From positions 3,247 to 67,246 of the forward strand of contig JBAXBP010000001.1 in assembly GCA_037141915.1 (NCBI GenBank): a stretch of 64,000 nt of DNA. Direction: 5' to 3'. Below the pieces are notes generated by a model. It did not search any database and was not told where the DNA came from. It saw only the letters and a program-made list of their open reading frames with translations. Shown here piece by piece: positions 42,475 to 51,838 of the stretch. How positions within the stretch are numbered: position 1 is the stretch's first letter; each line of letters starts with the position of its first letter. This stretch comes from CAIRDP01 sp037141915. GTDB taxonomy: Bacteria > Bacteroidota > Bacteroidia > Bacteroidales > FEN-979. The position numbers were made by a program, and so were the translations under genes.

Positions 42475-42732
42475 TTATACCCTACTCGTAGACTTGTCTA
42501 AAAATTCTTTCATGTTTTCTGATATCCTGTTTGAATACAGGTAAAATGACCAGAGCACCCTTGCCTTCCTGACATTGCTTCCCCAATCCTGGTCCTGGTA
42601 TGGGATGCCTGGAACAATGATCACGTCATAAGGCGATTCCGCAAGAGCCTTATGGTAGGATCCGGGAGGAGAAGTGCAAGCAATAAGGAAGAGGCCAATG
42701 ATACCCAAATGTGCAATCCTGGTTTTTCTCAT
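42475..42732 (-). CDS. Short lipoprotein resembling a truncated YdcF/DUF218 protein
   Basis: The 85-residue protein has a lipobox (LFLIACTSPP, Cys20). SPYDVIIVPGIPYQDQDW and ARVLWSFYLYSNRI then recall the first strand and helix of DUF218 (YdcF/ElyC-like) proteins, which are normally 200 residues or more. The C-terminal 20 residues do not continue the match, and the gene ends 2 bases from the opposing octahaem cytochrome stop. It is probably a truncated remnant, possibly still made as a small lipoprotein. Confidence 0.5.
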   Translation of the reverse strand: MRKTRIAHLGIIGLFLIACTSPPGSYHKALAESPYDVIIVPGIPYQDQDWGSNVRKARVLWSFYLYSNRISENMKEFLDKSTSRV

Positions 42733-42756
42733 ATTCAGGGGTTGATTGACAAAAGT

Positions 42757-43155
42757 CTAAAACAGCCTGGCAATAAAGTATGATGCAACACTCACTATGG
42801 TGGAAAGTACCATCCCCCAAACCAGGTCAACCAGTGTGATTATAAGCGGCCAGTTGTTGACCGTTGCGAGGTTTGTCAGATCGTAGGTTGCATAGGTAAT
42901 CAGGCCAAACAATACTGCCCTGAAAATCGTGTTAGGAAGAGAATTTTCCTTCATACCGGGAAGGACAACAAATACAAGAATCCCGACTATAAACAGCAGG
43001 TAGAAAATTATTGCCGCTGCCCAGTTAACCGTTGGCGCCATCAGGTATCCCAGGTGTTTTTTGTAGAATGAACGGGCTACGAATACAAGCCAAACCATAT
43101 CGGTAGCAAAAAATACAGCCAGGGTGGCCAGGTAGAGTTTTATGTAATAGATCAT
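42757..43155 (-). CDS. DUF2177 family membrane protein
   Basis: The 132-residue protein starts at the ATG at 43153-43155 (MIYYIKLYLATLAVFFATD); a longer frame from 43215 would add 20 residues without match. It has four membrane segments and the DUF2177 pattern: TDMVWLVFVARSFY, AIIFYLLFIVGILVF, GLITYATYDLTNLATVNNW and DLVWGMVLSTIVSVASYF. The function of the family is unknown. It lies 24 bases from the truncated lipoprotein gene on the same strand. Confidence 0.85.
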   Translation of the reverse strand: MIYYIKLYLATLAVFFATDMVWLVFVARSFYKKHLGYLMAPTVNWAAAIIFYLLFIVGILVFVVLPGMKENSLPNTIFRAVLFGLITYATYDLTNLATVNNWPLIITLVDLVWGMVLSTIVSVASYFIARLF

Positions 43156-43316
43156 GGCTGTTGTTTTAGAATTGAGAATAAAGATAATACAAAGTTTTTT
43201 AAATATCTGATTCAAAATGCTAATTTGGACTAAATACAGATTATATTTGCATGATAGTTAACAATTTATTGTTATTCGAATAAGAAGTAACGTTAAACCA
43301 AGAAAAAAGAATTAAT

Positions 43317-43628
43317 ATGAAATATATCATGAAAATTAAGATGTCCCAGGAAAAGGGGGACAAGGCAATACGCGATCCGCAGTTCGGAAAAAAGATGCAT
43401 GATCTCCTTGCCGACATCAAGGCGGAATCAGCATATTTTACAACGATTTGCGGTCACAGGGGAGCATACATTATTGTTAATATCAATGATGCGTCGGAAA
43501 TCACTGCAATTGCCGAGCCGTTTTTCTTATGGCTGGGCGCAGATGTGGATTTCGTCCCGGTGATGACTCCGGAGGATCTGGCAAAAGGCGGCCCCGGAAT
43601 AGGTGCTGCAATCCAGAAGTGGGGTTGA
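43317..43628 (+). CDS. Small dimeric alpha/beta-barrel-like protein of unknown function
   Basis: The 103-residue protein begins MKYIMKIKMSQEKG and has a beta-alpha-beta layout with AESAYFTTICGHRGAYIIV and ASEITAIAEPFFLWLGADVDFVPVM. This looks like a DUF3303/GYD-type dimeric alpha+beta barrel. It has no catalytic motif. An exact -7 element (TATATTTG, 43242-43249) lies 67 bases upstream, with TTTG only 14 bases before it. A strong intrinsic terminator follows, so it is a single-gene unit. Confidence 0.65.
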   Translation: MKYIMKIKMSQEKGDKAIRDPQFGKKMHDLLADIKAESAYFTTICGHRGAYIIVNINDASEITAIAEPFFLWLGADVDFVPVMTPEDLAKGGPGIGAAIQKWG

Positions 43629-43656
43629 TTTAATTAATCTGATAGTTACTGTTTGG

Positions 43657-43687
43657 GGTGCCCCGGTTTTTCGGGGCACCTTTTTTT
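43657..43687 (+). terminator. Intrinsic terminator of the 43317 gene
   Basis: GGTGCCCCG (43657-43665) and CGGGGCACC (43672-43680) form a perfect 9-base-pair stem with loop GTTTTT, followed by seven T (43681-43687). Confidence 0.92.
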
Positions 43688-43688
43688 A

Positions 43689-44990
43689 TTACCACCATCT
43701 GATCCCTGCGAGCCTGCACAGTTCCATCCTTGACAACAACAGGTTATATTCAAACTGCAGGCGGCTGAGCTGGGCGTCCTTATAATTGGTGATGGAAGTG
43801 AGAAGGTCGAGGTTGGTAATGACCCCATACTTATAACGGTCGGTTGCAAGGTCCGTGGCAATCTGGGCTGAACTGATCAGTGTATCGGCGCTTTCAAGTT
43901 TCCTTATGTTTTTCTGAATATCCTCGAAAGAGTTGAGAATGTCTTTATTGAGGCTGACTTTCTGGGATTCCAGGGCCAGTTTTGATGCATTGAGATTGAT
44001 GGTGGCCAGTTTTTTCTGGAGGGCCGGGCGGGATGCAGAAATGATGGGGACTGTAAGGCCAACTCCCACGGCATAGTTGAATGTCATGGGATCAATGTCG
44101 GGCATGAAACCGTTCTTATATCCCAGTCCTGCCTGGAAACTGACCAGGGGCATACGCAGGCGGTTGGCCGAAACAATATCCCAGCCGGCCGATTTGATCT
44201 TGTCGCCGGCTATCCTGATCTCAGGGTTGTTCTGCACTGCTATGGCAATGATGGAATCGGTTGCCACCCTGAAGGTCGACTGGTTGACGACGGTATCATT
44301 GAGATACCCGCTGCCGCTGCTCCCGGTGAGCATGCCCAGGAGGTTGTATTGCTTCCCAAGCTGGGTTTGCAGGTCGGTATAAAAATTTTCGGCATTGGTA
44401 TATTTTACCTGGGTCGATACCAGGTCGTATTTCAGGGCATCGCCGTAATTCACTTTCACATTGATCTGCTGCAGGGTTGACTGGAGCAGGTTAATCTGTT
44501 CCTTCTGAACGGTGAGGCTTTTATTGAGGAATATAATTGAGTAATAGATCTGGGCCACCTGGTATGCCAGCTGAATCTTGAAACCATCGAGATTGTCCTT
44601 TGAAGTTTCAAGATCGCTTTTTGCCTTGTTCACTGCTGCCGGGGTCCTCAGGTCGAGAATAGGCTGGGCGATACTTACAGAGGCATTGTAATTGTCGGCA
44701 GGCGCTACCCTGAAGGACTGGACCGTTGAACCCATTGGGATTTCTATTGCCGGGGTAGGAAAAATACGGCTATAAGATAAATTCACCCCGGCAATGGGCA
44801 GGTATCCTGCTTTCCCAAGGCTTACCCTGACTTCACTCATACGCACCATGTCGGTCATCTCGCCAACCCTGGGATAATTCCGGAACGACTGTTCAACGAA
44901 ATGTTTCAAAGTGGCAGGTGCCGGGATCTCCTGGGCCTGCAGGTTACTTGCGAAAAAACATATCAATATTGCTGACAGAAATGATTTCAT
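43689..44990 (-). CDS. TolC-family outer-membrane efflux protein
   Basis: The 433-residue protein has a signal peptide (1-19, ending NLQAQ) and two copies of the OEP alpha-helical repeat. It shows the family's NYPRV start and VGVGLTVPIISASRPALQKK in the second half. It forms the outer-membrane duct for the EmrAB-type pump encoded just upstream on the same strand; the gap to the transporter gene (81 bases) holds heptamer repeats. Confidence 0.92.
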   Translation of the reverse strand: MKSFLSAILICFFASNLQAQEIPAPATLKHFVEQSFRNYPRVGEMTDMVRMSEVRVSLGKAGYLPIAGVNLSYSRIFPTPAIEIPMGSTVQSFRVAPADNYNASVSIAQPILDLRTPAAVNKAKSDLETSKDNLDGFKIQLAYQVAQIYYSIIFLNKSLTVQKEQINLLQSTLQQINVKVNYGDALKYDLVSTQVKYTNAENFYTDLQTQLGKQYNLLGMLTGSSGSGYLNDTVVNQSTFRVATDSIIAIAVQNNPEIRIAGDKIKSAGWDIVSANRLRMPLVSFQAGLGYKNGFMPDIDPMTFNYAVGVGLTVPIISASRPALQKKLATINLNASKLALESQKVSLNKDILNSFEDIQKNIRKLESADTLISSAQIATDLATDRYKYGVITNLDLLTSITNYKDAQLSRLQFEYNLLLSRMELCRLAGIRWW

Positions 44991-45018
44991 GGGATGTAGT
45001 GATTTTAATTCTTTTATA

Positions 45019-45074
45019 ACGATTCACTATTCACGATTCACTATTCACGATTCACGATTCACGATTCACGATTA
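45019..45074. repeat. Eight tandem heptamers
   Basis: Eight consecutive 7-base units fill 45019-45074. Six are ACGATTC-type (the last ends in A) and two (units 2 and 4) are ACTATTC. The last unit overlaps the stop codon of the MFS transporter gene (45072-45074). The array lies between transporter and TolC genes. Confidence 0.9.
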
Positions 45075-46634
45075 ATGTGCTTCACCCGCCGCTGCAATCT
45101 GTCCGCCGAATAGCTTCTTGTTTTTAGTGATGAAGATCAGGGGAAAAGCAATCAGAATAAACAGGGTTGCAAAAAGGAATGCGTCGAGATAGCTAAGCAT
45201 AAATGTTTGTTTCATCACCGAAAGTTCTATCACCTGGTAGGTTTGCTGCTGCAGGTTTGCTGCCAGGGGGAGTTTTGCCTGTAGTCCCTGGTAAACCTGG
45301 TTATATCGTTCGGTGAACTGCTGGCCACCGCTGTAAATATTGCTGATCAGGTCCATACGGTGAACTGCGACACGGTGTGCGATATAGTTGTTAATAATGG
45401 CAATGCCAAAAGATCCACCCATCTGCCGCATCATATTATTCAAAGCGACGCCCTGCGGGATATCACGGGGCTGCAATCCGGCGACAGCCATAGCATTCAA
45501 AGGAACAAAAAGGCATGCCAGCCCGGCTCCCCTTATCATCAGTGGCAGGGCAAAAAATCCTGAGGAAACATTCATGTCGGCCCTGGACATCAGTATGCCG
45601 AAGCCCATCAGGGTAATGAATCCTAAGCCGACAAAAAGTTTGGGAGGTGTCCCTGCCGAGAGTGCCCGCCCAATGAATGGCATGAAGATGAGCGAAAGGA
45701 TGGATGCGGGAAGCAGGGTTAGACCGGTCTCATAAGCGGTATAGCCTAGCACCCTTTGCAGCATCAGGGGAAAAATAAACACCGAGGTGAATAAAATAAA
45801 CCCCACGATGAAGGTCAGGAGTGTTGTAAGTGCAAGGTTACGGTCCTTAAGGATGCGGAGATTAACAACAGGTTCTTTCTGTTTCAGTTCCCACCAGATA
45901 AAGGTTACCAGCCCGATAACGGCAGTCACTGTTAACCAGATGATCAGTTTCGAATCGTACCAGTCTTCGTGTTCTCCCCGTTCAAGGACATATTGCAGTG
46001 AACCAATTCCTATCGTCAGAAGGAAGATCCCGCTCCAGTCTATCTTTGGTTTTATATGGATATCGAATCCCCTGGGGATAAACCGGTAGGTGAGGATGCT
46101 TGCAATAATTCCGAAGGGAACATTGATGTAAAATATCAGGGGCCATGAATAGCTGTCGATGATCAGTCCTCCCACCGTTGGGCCAAGTGTGGGGCCGAGT
46201 ACAACCCCCATTCCGAAGAGTGCAGCTGCAAGCCCCCTTTGTTTGCCGGGGAAGGTTTCGAAAAGGATGGATTGAGAAGTTGAAAGAAGACCGCCACCAC
46301 CGAGACCCTGCACGAACCTCCATAATACGATTTGCCACAGGGAGACTGACATTCCGCAGAAAATGGAAGCGATGGTAAAAATGACGATGGAGGCCATATA
46401 ATAACGCCTGCGTCCGAAAAAAGCAGCAAGGAAGCCGGTCATGGGGATGATGATCACGTTGGCTATGGCATAGGAAGTGATAACCCAGGCGATATCTTCG
46501 ATGGATGCGCCGAGGTTGCCGGCCATCTGGTTGAGAGCGACATTCACGATGGAAGTGTCGATCAGCTCCATGATGGCTGCCGAGATCGTCGTAAGGGCGA
46601 TGATGATCTTTGCTGCTCTGCTCAGGGTTGACAT
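45072..46634 (-). CDS. DHA2-family drug efflux transporter (EmrB/QacA type)
   Basis: The 520-residue membrane protein has about 14 membrane segments. It shows the DHA2 signatures LIDTSIVNVALNQM in helix 1, FGRRRYY in the loop after helix 2, and GMGVVLGPTLGPTVGGLI in helix 5 (antiporter motif C). It should pump hydrophobic compounds using the proton gradient. It starts 8 bases after the HlyD-type gene, and TolC follows, forming a full tripartite pump. Confidence 0.94.
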   Translation of the reverse strand: MSTLSRAAKIIIALTTISAAIMELIDTSIVNVALNQMAGNLGASIEDIAWVITSYAIANVIIIPMTGFLAAFFGRRRYYMASIVIFTIASIFCGMSVSLWQIVLWRFVQGLGGGGLLSTSQSILFETFPGKQRGLAAALFGMGVVLGPTLGPTVGGLIIDSYSWPLIFYINVPFGIIASILTYRFIPRGFDIHIKPKIDWSGIFLLTIGIGSLQYVLERGEHEDWYDSKLIIWLTVTAVIGLVTFIWWELKQKEPVVNLRILKDRNLALTTLLTFIVGFILFTSVFIFPLMLQRVLGYTAYETGLTLLPASILSLIFMPFIGRALSAGTPPKLFVGLGFITLMGFGILMSRADMNVSSGFFALPLMIRGAGLACLFVPLNAMAVAGLQPRDIPQGVALNNMMRQMGGSFGIAIINNYIAHRVAVHRMDLISNIYSGGQQFTERYNQVYQGLQAKLPLAANLQQQTYQVIELSVMKQTFMLSYLDAFLFATLFILIAFPLIFITKNKKLFGGQIAAAGEAH

Positions 46635-46642
46635 AGACTGGA

Positions 46643-47692
46643 TCAGATGTGAGCTGAAACGACCACGCTCATGCCGGCGCGAAGTATATCTTTATATTTT
46701 TGCGCATCAATGATCTCAATTCGGATCGGGATGCGCTGGGTCACTTTTACAAAATTTCCGGTGGCGTTATCGGGGGGCAGAAGTGAAAACCTGGCTCCTG
46801 TTGCATCGGAGAGTGAAACGATCTTCCCCTCGACATCCAGGTTGGGATAGCCGTCAATTTTAATGGCAACGACCTGTCCCTGGTGAAGGTTTTTAAGCTG
46901 GTTCTCTTTGAAATTTGCAACTACCCAGCGGCTTTCAGTGTTTACTATGGTGAAGAGGGGAGTGCCTGACTGGATGAACTGACCCTGGTCAACATTTCTC
47001 TTTCCAAGTTTGCCGTCGGCTATTGCATAAATACTGCAATATGAAAGTTTAAGCTTTTGCTGGTCAATACGGGCTTTTTTAACATCGGTCTGGGCTTGTG
47101 CCTTGCCCACCAGTGATCTCAGGACTTCCAGCCTTGTTTCAGCAACCCTCACATCAATCTGACTTGTTTCAAGCTGTTTGTTCGTCACGTCGAAGTTTGA
47201 CTGGCTGTCGTCGACCTGCCTTTTGGTGATAGCATTGCCTTCAAACAGCTTCTTATCGCGGTTCAGGTCATTAGCGGCTTTGGACTGCCTTATTCTGGTG
47301 ACTTCCAGGTTTGATTTTGCCGCGGAAAGGGAAGCTTCGGCGTTGGTCAGCGATGCTTTCGCATTTTCAATATCCGATAACGACTGGCTTAAATCAGCCT
47401 GCATCTCCTGGAGCTGCAGCCTGAGTTCCGTAGAATCAACCACCATCAGGAGCTGCCCCCTGGACACATTTACATAGTCATCCACATAAATCCTGTCCAC
47501 GTAACCCGAAACCCTTGAAAGGATGGGCACCAGCCTCATCTCGACCTGGGCATTGTCGGTTTCTTCATGATGAATTGCGTACCAGACTTCTTTGGTGAGG
47601 TAGATCAAAGCAATTATGACAACCGTGCTGATAATGATCCTGGGCAATATTTTTTTCCCACTTTTTCGTTCTTTTCCGGAATCAGTGTCCAT
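46643..47692 (-). CDS. HlyD-family membrane fusion protein (EmrA type)
   Basis: The 349-residue protein has one N-terminal membrane anchor (about 20-38, IIISTVVIIALIYLTK). A biotinyl-lipoyl-like hairpin begins VSGYVDRIYVDDYVNVSRGQ. A coiled-coil hairpin rich in Ala, Ser and Asn (about 95-200) and a second half-lipoyl domain with IYAIADGKLGKRNVDQGQ follow. It links the inner-membrane transporter to TolC. It is the first gene of the operon and diverges from the MarR gene; direct repeats lie between them. Confidence 0.93.
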   Translation of the reverse strand: MDTDSGKERKSGKKILPRIIISTVVIIALIYLTKEVWYAIHHEETDNAQVEMRLVPILSRVSGYVDRIYVDDYVNVSRGQLLMVVDSTELRLQLQEMQADLSQSLSDIENAKASLTNAEASLSAAKSNLEVTRIRQSKAANDLNRDKKLFEGNAITKRQVDDSQSNFDVTNKQLETSQIDVRVAETRLEVLRSLVGKAQAQTDVKKARIDQQKLKLSYCSIYAIADGKLGKRNVDQGQFIQSGTPLFTIVNTESRWVVANFKENQLKNLHQGQVVAIKIDGYPNLDVEGKIVSLSDATGARFSLLPPDNATGNFVKVTQRIPIRIEIIDAQKYKDILRAGMSVVVSAHI

Positions 47693-47715
47693 GTAAATTG
47701 TTTTTTATATTTTTG

Positions 47716-47758
47716 CAAAAGTAAACTAAGTTGACGAATAATAGACAATGAAGTTGAC
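47716..47758. promoter_or_regulatory. Efflux promoter with direct repeats, likely MarR sites
   Basis: On the minus strand TACTTTTG (47716-47723) is an exact -7 element for the efflux operon. AAGTTGAC occurs at 47728-47735 and 47751-47758, 23 bases apart. One lies between -7 and -33 positions and the other just upstream. This is the place expected for binding by the divergent MarR protein. Confidence 0.55.
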
Positions 47759-47780
47759 TAATTATTTATAAAATATTTTT

Positions 47781-48278
47781 ATGCTTTCGAAACCAGTCAG
47801 AACAAAGCTCCTTAAAAAGAGGCCCCCCAAGGAGGAAAGTGTCGGCCGTCTCATCTACCTTTTATACCGGCATCTGACAGCCTGGGGTGAAAGCCGGTGG
47901 CCGAAAGTCGGGCTTCATGCATTCGGACCAAGCCATATTCATCTCCTTGCCACTATCGGTCTTGAGGGTGTTTCAAACAGCGGGATGGCAAGGCGGGCTA
48001 AAGTTTCGAAGCAGGCTATGAGCAAACTGGTAAAGGACATGCTGGCGCTTGGGCTGATCGTAATCCAGGTGAATGAGAATGACAGCCGCTGCAATATCAT
48101 ATCGCTTACCGACAAGGGAGGCGAGACTCTCATGCAAATATGGGAAACCAACGACCTGCTAAAAAAACAGGTTGAAAAACGACTGGGCAAGGCAAAATCA
48201 AAAAGGATACTCACCCTGATGGATGAACTGGTGGATGCACTGGATGCCGAAGAGGAGCAATCAGGCCAGGGGGGCTGA
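47781..48278 (+). CDS. MarR-family transcriptional regulator
   Basis: The 165-residue winged-helix protein has the DNA-binding part at about 68-125: SNSGMARRAKVSKQAMSKLV as helix-turn-helix and NENDSRCNIISLTDKG as the wing, with the D-x-R motif typical of MarR. The unusually basic N-terminus (about 25 residues) is longer than in most members. It diverges from the EmrA/EmrB/TolC operon across 88 bases and is probably its ligand-responsive repressor. Confidence 0.92.
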   Translation: MLSKPVRTKLLKKRPPKEESVGRLIYLLYRHLTAWGESRWPKVGLHAFGPSHIHLLATIGLEGVSNSGMARRAKVSKQAMSKLVKDMLALGLIVIQVNENDSRCNIISLTDKGGETLMQIWETNDLLKKQVEKRLGKAKSKRILTLMDELVDALDAEEEQSGQGG

Positions 48279-48283
48279 AAGAA

Positions 48284-51200
48284 TCAATCTTTCTTTAATA
48301 CCTTGATCCTGTATGTTACTCCTGAGTTATCGGTCAGTATGTAATAGTAAATCCCGGCCTGTTTATTTTCAAGGTTCATATGGTATGTTGCTGAAGGATG
48401 TTCAATGACCCCTTGTTCAACAACCTGTCCAGCCGAAGAAACCAGCCTGTAATCAAATCGGTCGCCCGGGGGGAGGCTTAAATTGACGTATCCCTCGGCG
48501 GGTACAGGGAAGGCGACCAGGTTGTTTGCCGGGGGAACTTTTTCAGTGCCTGCGGGGTAGTCAACGCATCCCACCAGGCTGAATTCAGCTGCCGATGCCC
48601 AGGGATTGCCGTTGACTTCCGAGAGTGCCTTTAACCTGAAAAACCTTCCGGCTTTTGCAGAATCGAGGACTACGGTCTGGGGTGCGCTGGTGTTAACAAA
48701 CTGGCCTGTTTTAACCGGAACTCCCCAATTAAGCGTATCATCGCCTATATAGAGTTCATATTCTTTGATGCGGCCATTTTCGCCATCCTGCCTGGTAAGA
48801 TAAATGAACTTATAGACCTGGTATTCCTGGCCAAGCGCTATCCGTATTTCATGAGGATAAGGAACATCACCCGTACTCCAGGCGGTATGCCAGATGGTTG
48901 AAGGGTCATTGTCAAAGCTCATGACTGCATAACCCGGGTAATTCAATTCTTCGCTGTCGACATAAAGCAGGGACCATATTGATTTAGGCAGTATGTCGGG
49001 GTTGTTGCAATCGTAAATCGAGGGGCAGGTCGTGGCAGTTACCATTCCTGCGATTGAACGGGTGTAAGCCTGGCCGTTCCGGGTGACAGTAAGACCCACA
49101 TCGTAGCTTCCCGGGTTGCCAAGTACAACCCTGGGATTCCGGATGTCGGGATTCTCGATCCATGCCGGTGCCGGATTTATGCTCCAGTGCCATACGGCCC
49201 CGGAATGGTCAAGTATTGAATGATCATCAAAGTAAACTGTATCGGTCATGCAGTCGTAATGCGCTTTTTCGACCCAGGGATTGACAATGGGTTTGAAATC
49301 GGTTTCCTGCATAGGTGATGACCATACACCGCAGTTGCCGGCGGAACGAAGTTTGGCGTCCCTGAAGAACGGCAATGCCAGGTTGACGTCCATTCCCGCA
49401 GGATAATTATTGTCATAGGCTTCCCAATCACTCATCCCTTCTTTCCTGTAAAACACCTTTGCCACATGGCCGTTTTTTGCCTGTGTGTAGAGATACACCA
49501 GGTCCTGCCCCGAGGCGGTAGGCTGAATGTTGATGCATTTCAGGTATTCCACGACAGAACCTGTCCAGTCGGTCCAGGTATCGCCTCCGTCGGTTGATTT
49601 GAACACCTTTCCAAGATCGGCCGACCAGGTTCCGTTCTGCAGGCATGCATAGACTACATTTTCACTATACGGGGAGATTGCAAAAAAGAGCTTGCCCTTC
49701 CAATTTGAGGTCTCGTTGGGAGGCGAGGTCAGGGAGGGCTTTAAAACCCAGCTGAGACCTCCGTCAGTACTTTTGTACAAACCCCGATTTACTATATCGG
49801 CATAGAAAACTGTGGGGTTGTTGTAGCTGATCTGCAAATACCTTACCTCGTCGGGAAAATTGTAAACCAGGTCCCAGGTCACGCCCATATCAATGCTTTT
49901 CCAGAACCCGGTACCGTTGCCCAGGTATATCGTTCCGTAGTAATTGGGGTGAAATACCATATTGCCCCTTCTCCCGCCATATTCATCCATGTTGGGATAT
50001 TTGCTGAAGATAAAACGGCCGTCGGGCTTGCCTTCGGCAGTTGAAGGCAGAATCCAGCCATTGCCCAAGTCATTGAACGCTGTATACCGGCTTTTACCTT
50101 GAAGCACCCAGCCGGTAGGAGATTCAGCGCCCCCCATCCGCAGTGCTTTAGGCTGATAAAAATCGGCCAGGGCGGTATTCCCGTTATGGTACCTTCCGCC
50201 TACCACAATATCTTCATTCCAGCCCTGGTCAAACCCCCACATATCGGAGCCTTCGAGTCCGTTCACCCTTACAAAATAATTTGCCTGCAAAGTAAAATTA
50301 TCAGTGGTATAGTTCATGCCACCGTCTGTCGAAACCCAGGTATTGCCATTAGGCAGCATTTTGATATCCTGTATGTCGGGATGGATGCTGAAGCTCCCGG
50401 CATAACCTCCGACGGCAGTAAAAGTGCTGCCCCCGTTCACCGATTTATAAAAGGTTTGAGTGCCCACCAGGATGATGTTTGCATCGACCGGGGAAACATC
50501 CAGCACCAGGTCGAAATAGCCCTGCCCGTTGTCCATGGGGAAGCTCCCGGTATTGCCTGTCGCCAGCAGGGACCAGTTCCAGGTACTGCCGCTCAGCGTT
50601 CCTTTTAAAAGGTATGGAGTGCTATTGGAACTGAGTAAAACTGCTATGAGGGTGTTCGGGTTTGCGGGAGTCACTGCAAGAAGCCCCCCGCTGGATTCGG
50701 CATAGGATGAAGGGAAAGATGCCTGGACCTGGAAAGAAACACCTCCGTCAAGGGAAGTGATTAATGAGAAGTTTCCACCCGATTTGGTCAGGGCAAAGAT
50801 CTGTGAATTATCGTTTGTCTTTATCTCTGCATCATAAACAGGGGCAGTACATTTTTGGGTCCAGCTTGATCCTCCGTTGGTGCTTATGAAAAGTCCGCTG
50901 GCTGAAGCAGCCATTATTTTCTGGGGATTTGAGGCATCTATCCTGAGGCGGTCGGCGTAAAAAAGACTGCCTGAAGGCAGCAGGGGAGTCCAGGTCACCC
51001 CTCCGTCGATAGTTTTGTGTACCTGGTTGCCTGCCGCTGCATATACTTCATCAGGATTCGAAGGATGCACGGCAATGGCTGTAACAGCGCCGCCGAAATA
51101 ATATCCCGGGGCAAGCAATGACCAGGTCATCCCCTGGTCGGTGGTCTTGTTCACGAACCCTGTTTCTGTGCCGCAGTAGATGGTGTTGTTGTCGGAAGCA

Positions 51201-51715
51201 GCAACATCAAATGAATAAACGTTAGCCTGCCAGGGGCATGAACCGGGAGGCGATGGCGAGCCTGATTCATTGAGCCAGTACGTCTCTTTGGGCCCTAAAA
51301 AAGTCCAGTCGGCATTTGAGGTCTGGGGACTTTTAATCCCCCGGCTTGCCTTAACCTGTGCTTCATGCAGGTCGCCGTAATACTTTTTCATATCGGGCAA
51401 AACAATCGTTCCGTCGGAAAGTGCATAGGATTCAACAGCCCGGCTCCATATCCTGAAATACCTGATCACAGGGCTTTCTTCTCCCTGGTGTGCCTGCATC
51501 CAGGTGTTGAACTCCCTATTGATGTCGTTGTAATTCACCGGCGACTGGTAGAGCATCCTGGCCCATGGGGGGAAGTCTTCACTGTAAGCCGGTTTGTAGC
51601 TCCTGACGATACCGGGAATGTCATCATAGGGAGTGAAGTGGTTCTGCGCCTGGGTCGGAAGGGTGCAAAGGCAGACGAGCAGGGCAAAAAGTGGATTCCG
51701 CAACAACATGTTCAT
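48284..51715 (-). CDS. Large secreted BNR/sortilin-type propeller with PKD, discoidin and T9SS domains
   Basis: The 1143-residue protein has a signal peptide (1-23). Tandem BNR-type blades (about 170-790) follow with motifs such as KTTDQGMTW, KTIDGGVTW, STNGGSSW and KSTDGGLSW, resembling sortilin and xyloglucanase propellers. A PKD-like domain (about 850-910) comes next, then an F5/8 type C (discoidin) domain (about 920-1050, starting near LNYPGYAVMSFDNDPSTIWH). The T9SS domain begins near residue 1065 (VPAEGYVNLSLPPG). It should be displayed on the surface. No glycosidase catalytic residues could be assigned, and a role in binding glycans or protein is an inference. An exact -7 element (TAATTTTG, 51745-51752, minus) lies 30 bases upstream. 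Confidence 0.85.
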   Translation of the reverse strand: MNMLLRNPLFALLVCLCTLPTQAQNHFTPYDDIPGIVRSYKPAYSEDFPPWARMLYQSPVNYNDINREFNTWMQAHQGEESPVIRYFRIWSRAVESYALSDGTIVLPDMKKYYGDLHEAQVKASRGIKSPQTSNADWTFLGPKETYWLNESGSPSPPGSCPWQANVYSFDVAASDNNTIYCGTETGFVNKTTDQGMTWSLLAPGYYFGGAVTAIAVHPSNPDEVYAAAGNQVHKTIDGGVTWTPLLPSGSLFYADRLRIDASNPQKIMAASASGLFISTNGGSSWTQKCTAPVYDAEIKTNDNSQIFALTKSGGNFSLITSLDGGVSFQVQASFPSSYAESSGGLLAVTPANPNTLIAVLLSSNSTPYLLKGTLSGSTWNWSLLATGNTGSFPMDNGQGYFDLVLDVSPVDANIILVGTQTFYKSVNGGSTFTAVGGYAGSFSIHPDIQDIKMLPNGNTWVSTDGGMNYTTDNFTLQANYFVRVNGLEGSDMWGFDQGWNEDIVVGGRYHNGNTALADFYQPKALRMGGAESPTGWVLQGKSRYTAFNDLGNGWILPSTAEGKPDGRFIFSKYPNMDEYGGRRGNMVFHPNYYGTIYLGNGTGFWKSIDMGVTWDLVYNFPDEVRYLQISYNNPTVFYADIVNRGLYKSTDGGLSWVLKPSLTSPPNETSNWKGKLFFAISPYSENVVYACLQNGTWSADLGKVFKSTDGGDTWTDWTGSVVEYLKCINIQPTASGQDLVYLYTQAKNGHVAKVFYRKEGMSDWEAYDNNYPAGMDVNLALPFFRDAKLRSAGNCGVWSSPMQETDFKPIVNPWVEKAHYDCMTDTVYFDDHSILDHSGAVWHWSINPAPAWIENPDIRNPRVVLGNPGSYDVGLTVTRNGQAYTRSIAGMVTATTCPSIYDCNNPDILPKSIWSLLYVDSEELNYPGYAVMSFDNDPSTIWHTAWSTGDVPYPHEIRIALGQEYQVYKFIYLTRQDGENGRIKEYELYIGDDTLNWGVPVKTGQFVNTSAPQTVVLDSAKAGRFFRLKALSEVNGNPWASAAEFSLVGCVDYPAGTEKVPPANNLVAFPVPAEGYVNLSLPPGDRFDYRLVSSAGQVVEQGVIEHPSATYHMNLENKQAGIYYYILTDNSGVTYRIKVLKKD

Positions 51716-51789
51716 GATAAACTGTTTTAAATTCCAGGAAGCCCCAAAATTACTTCACAGCCGCGGATTATACATCATTTTTCTCTTTT

Positions 51790-51797
51790 TATCTTTG
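51790..51797 (+). promoter_or_regulatory. -7 element of pgi
   Basis: TATCTTTG is an exact TAnnTTTG match, 42 bases before the pgi start. No clear -33 is found. Confidence 0.4.
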
Positions 51798-51838
51798 GCA
51801 GATTATGATTATTTTTACCCCTCAAACTGAATAACAGA

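Noticed and set aside
45019..45074. CRISPR-like array
   Set aside because: The units are 7 bases long and contiguous with no spacers, and no cas genes are present.
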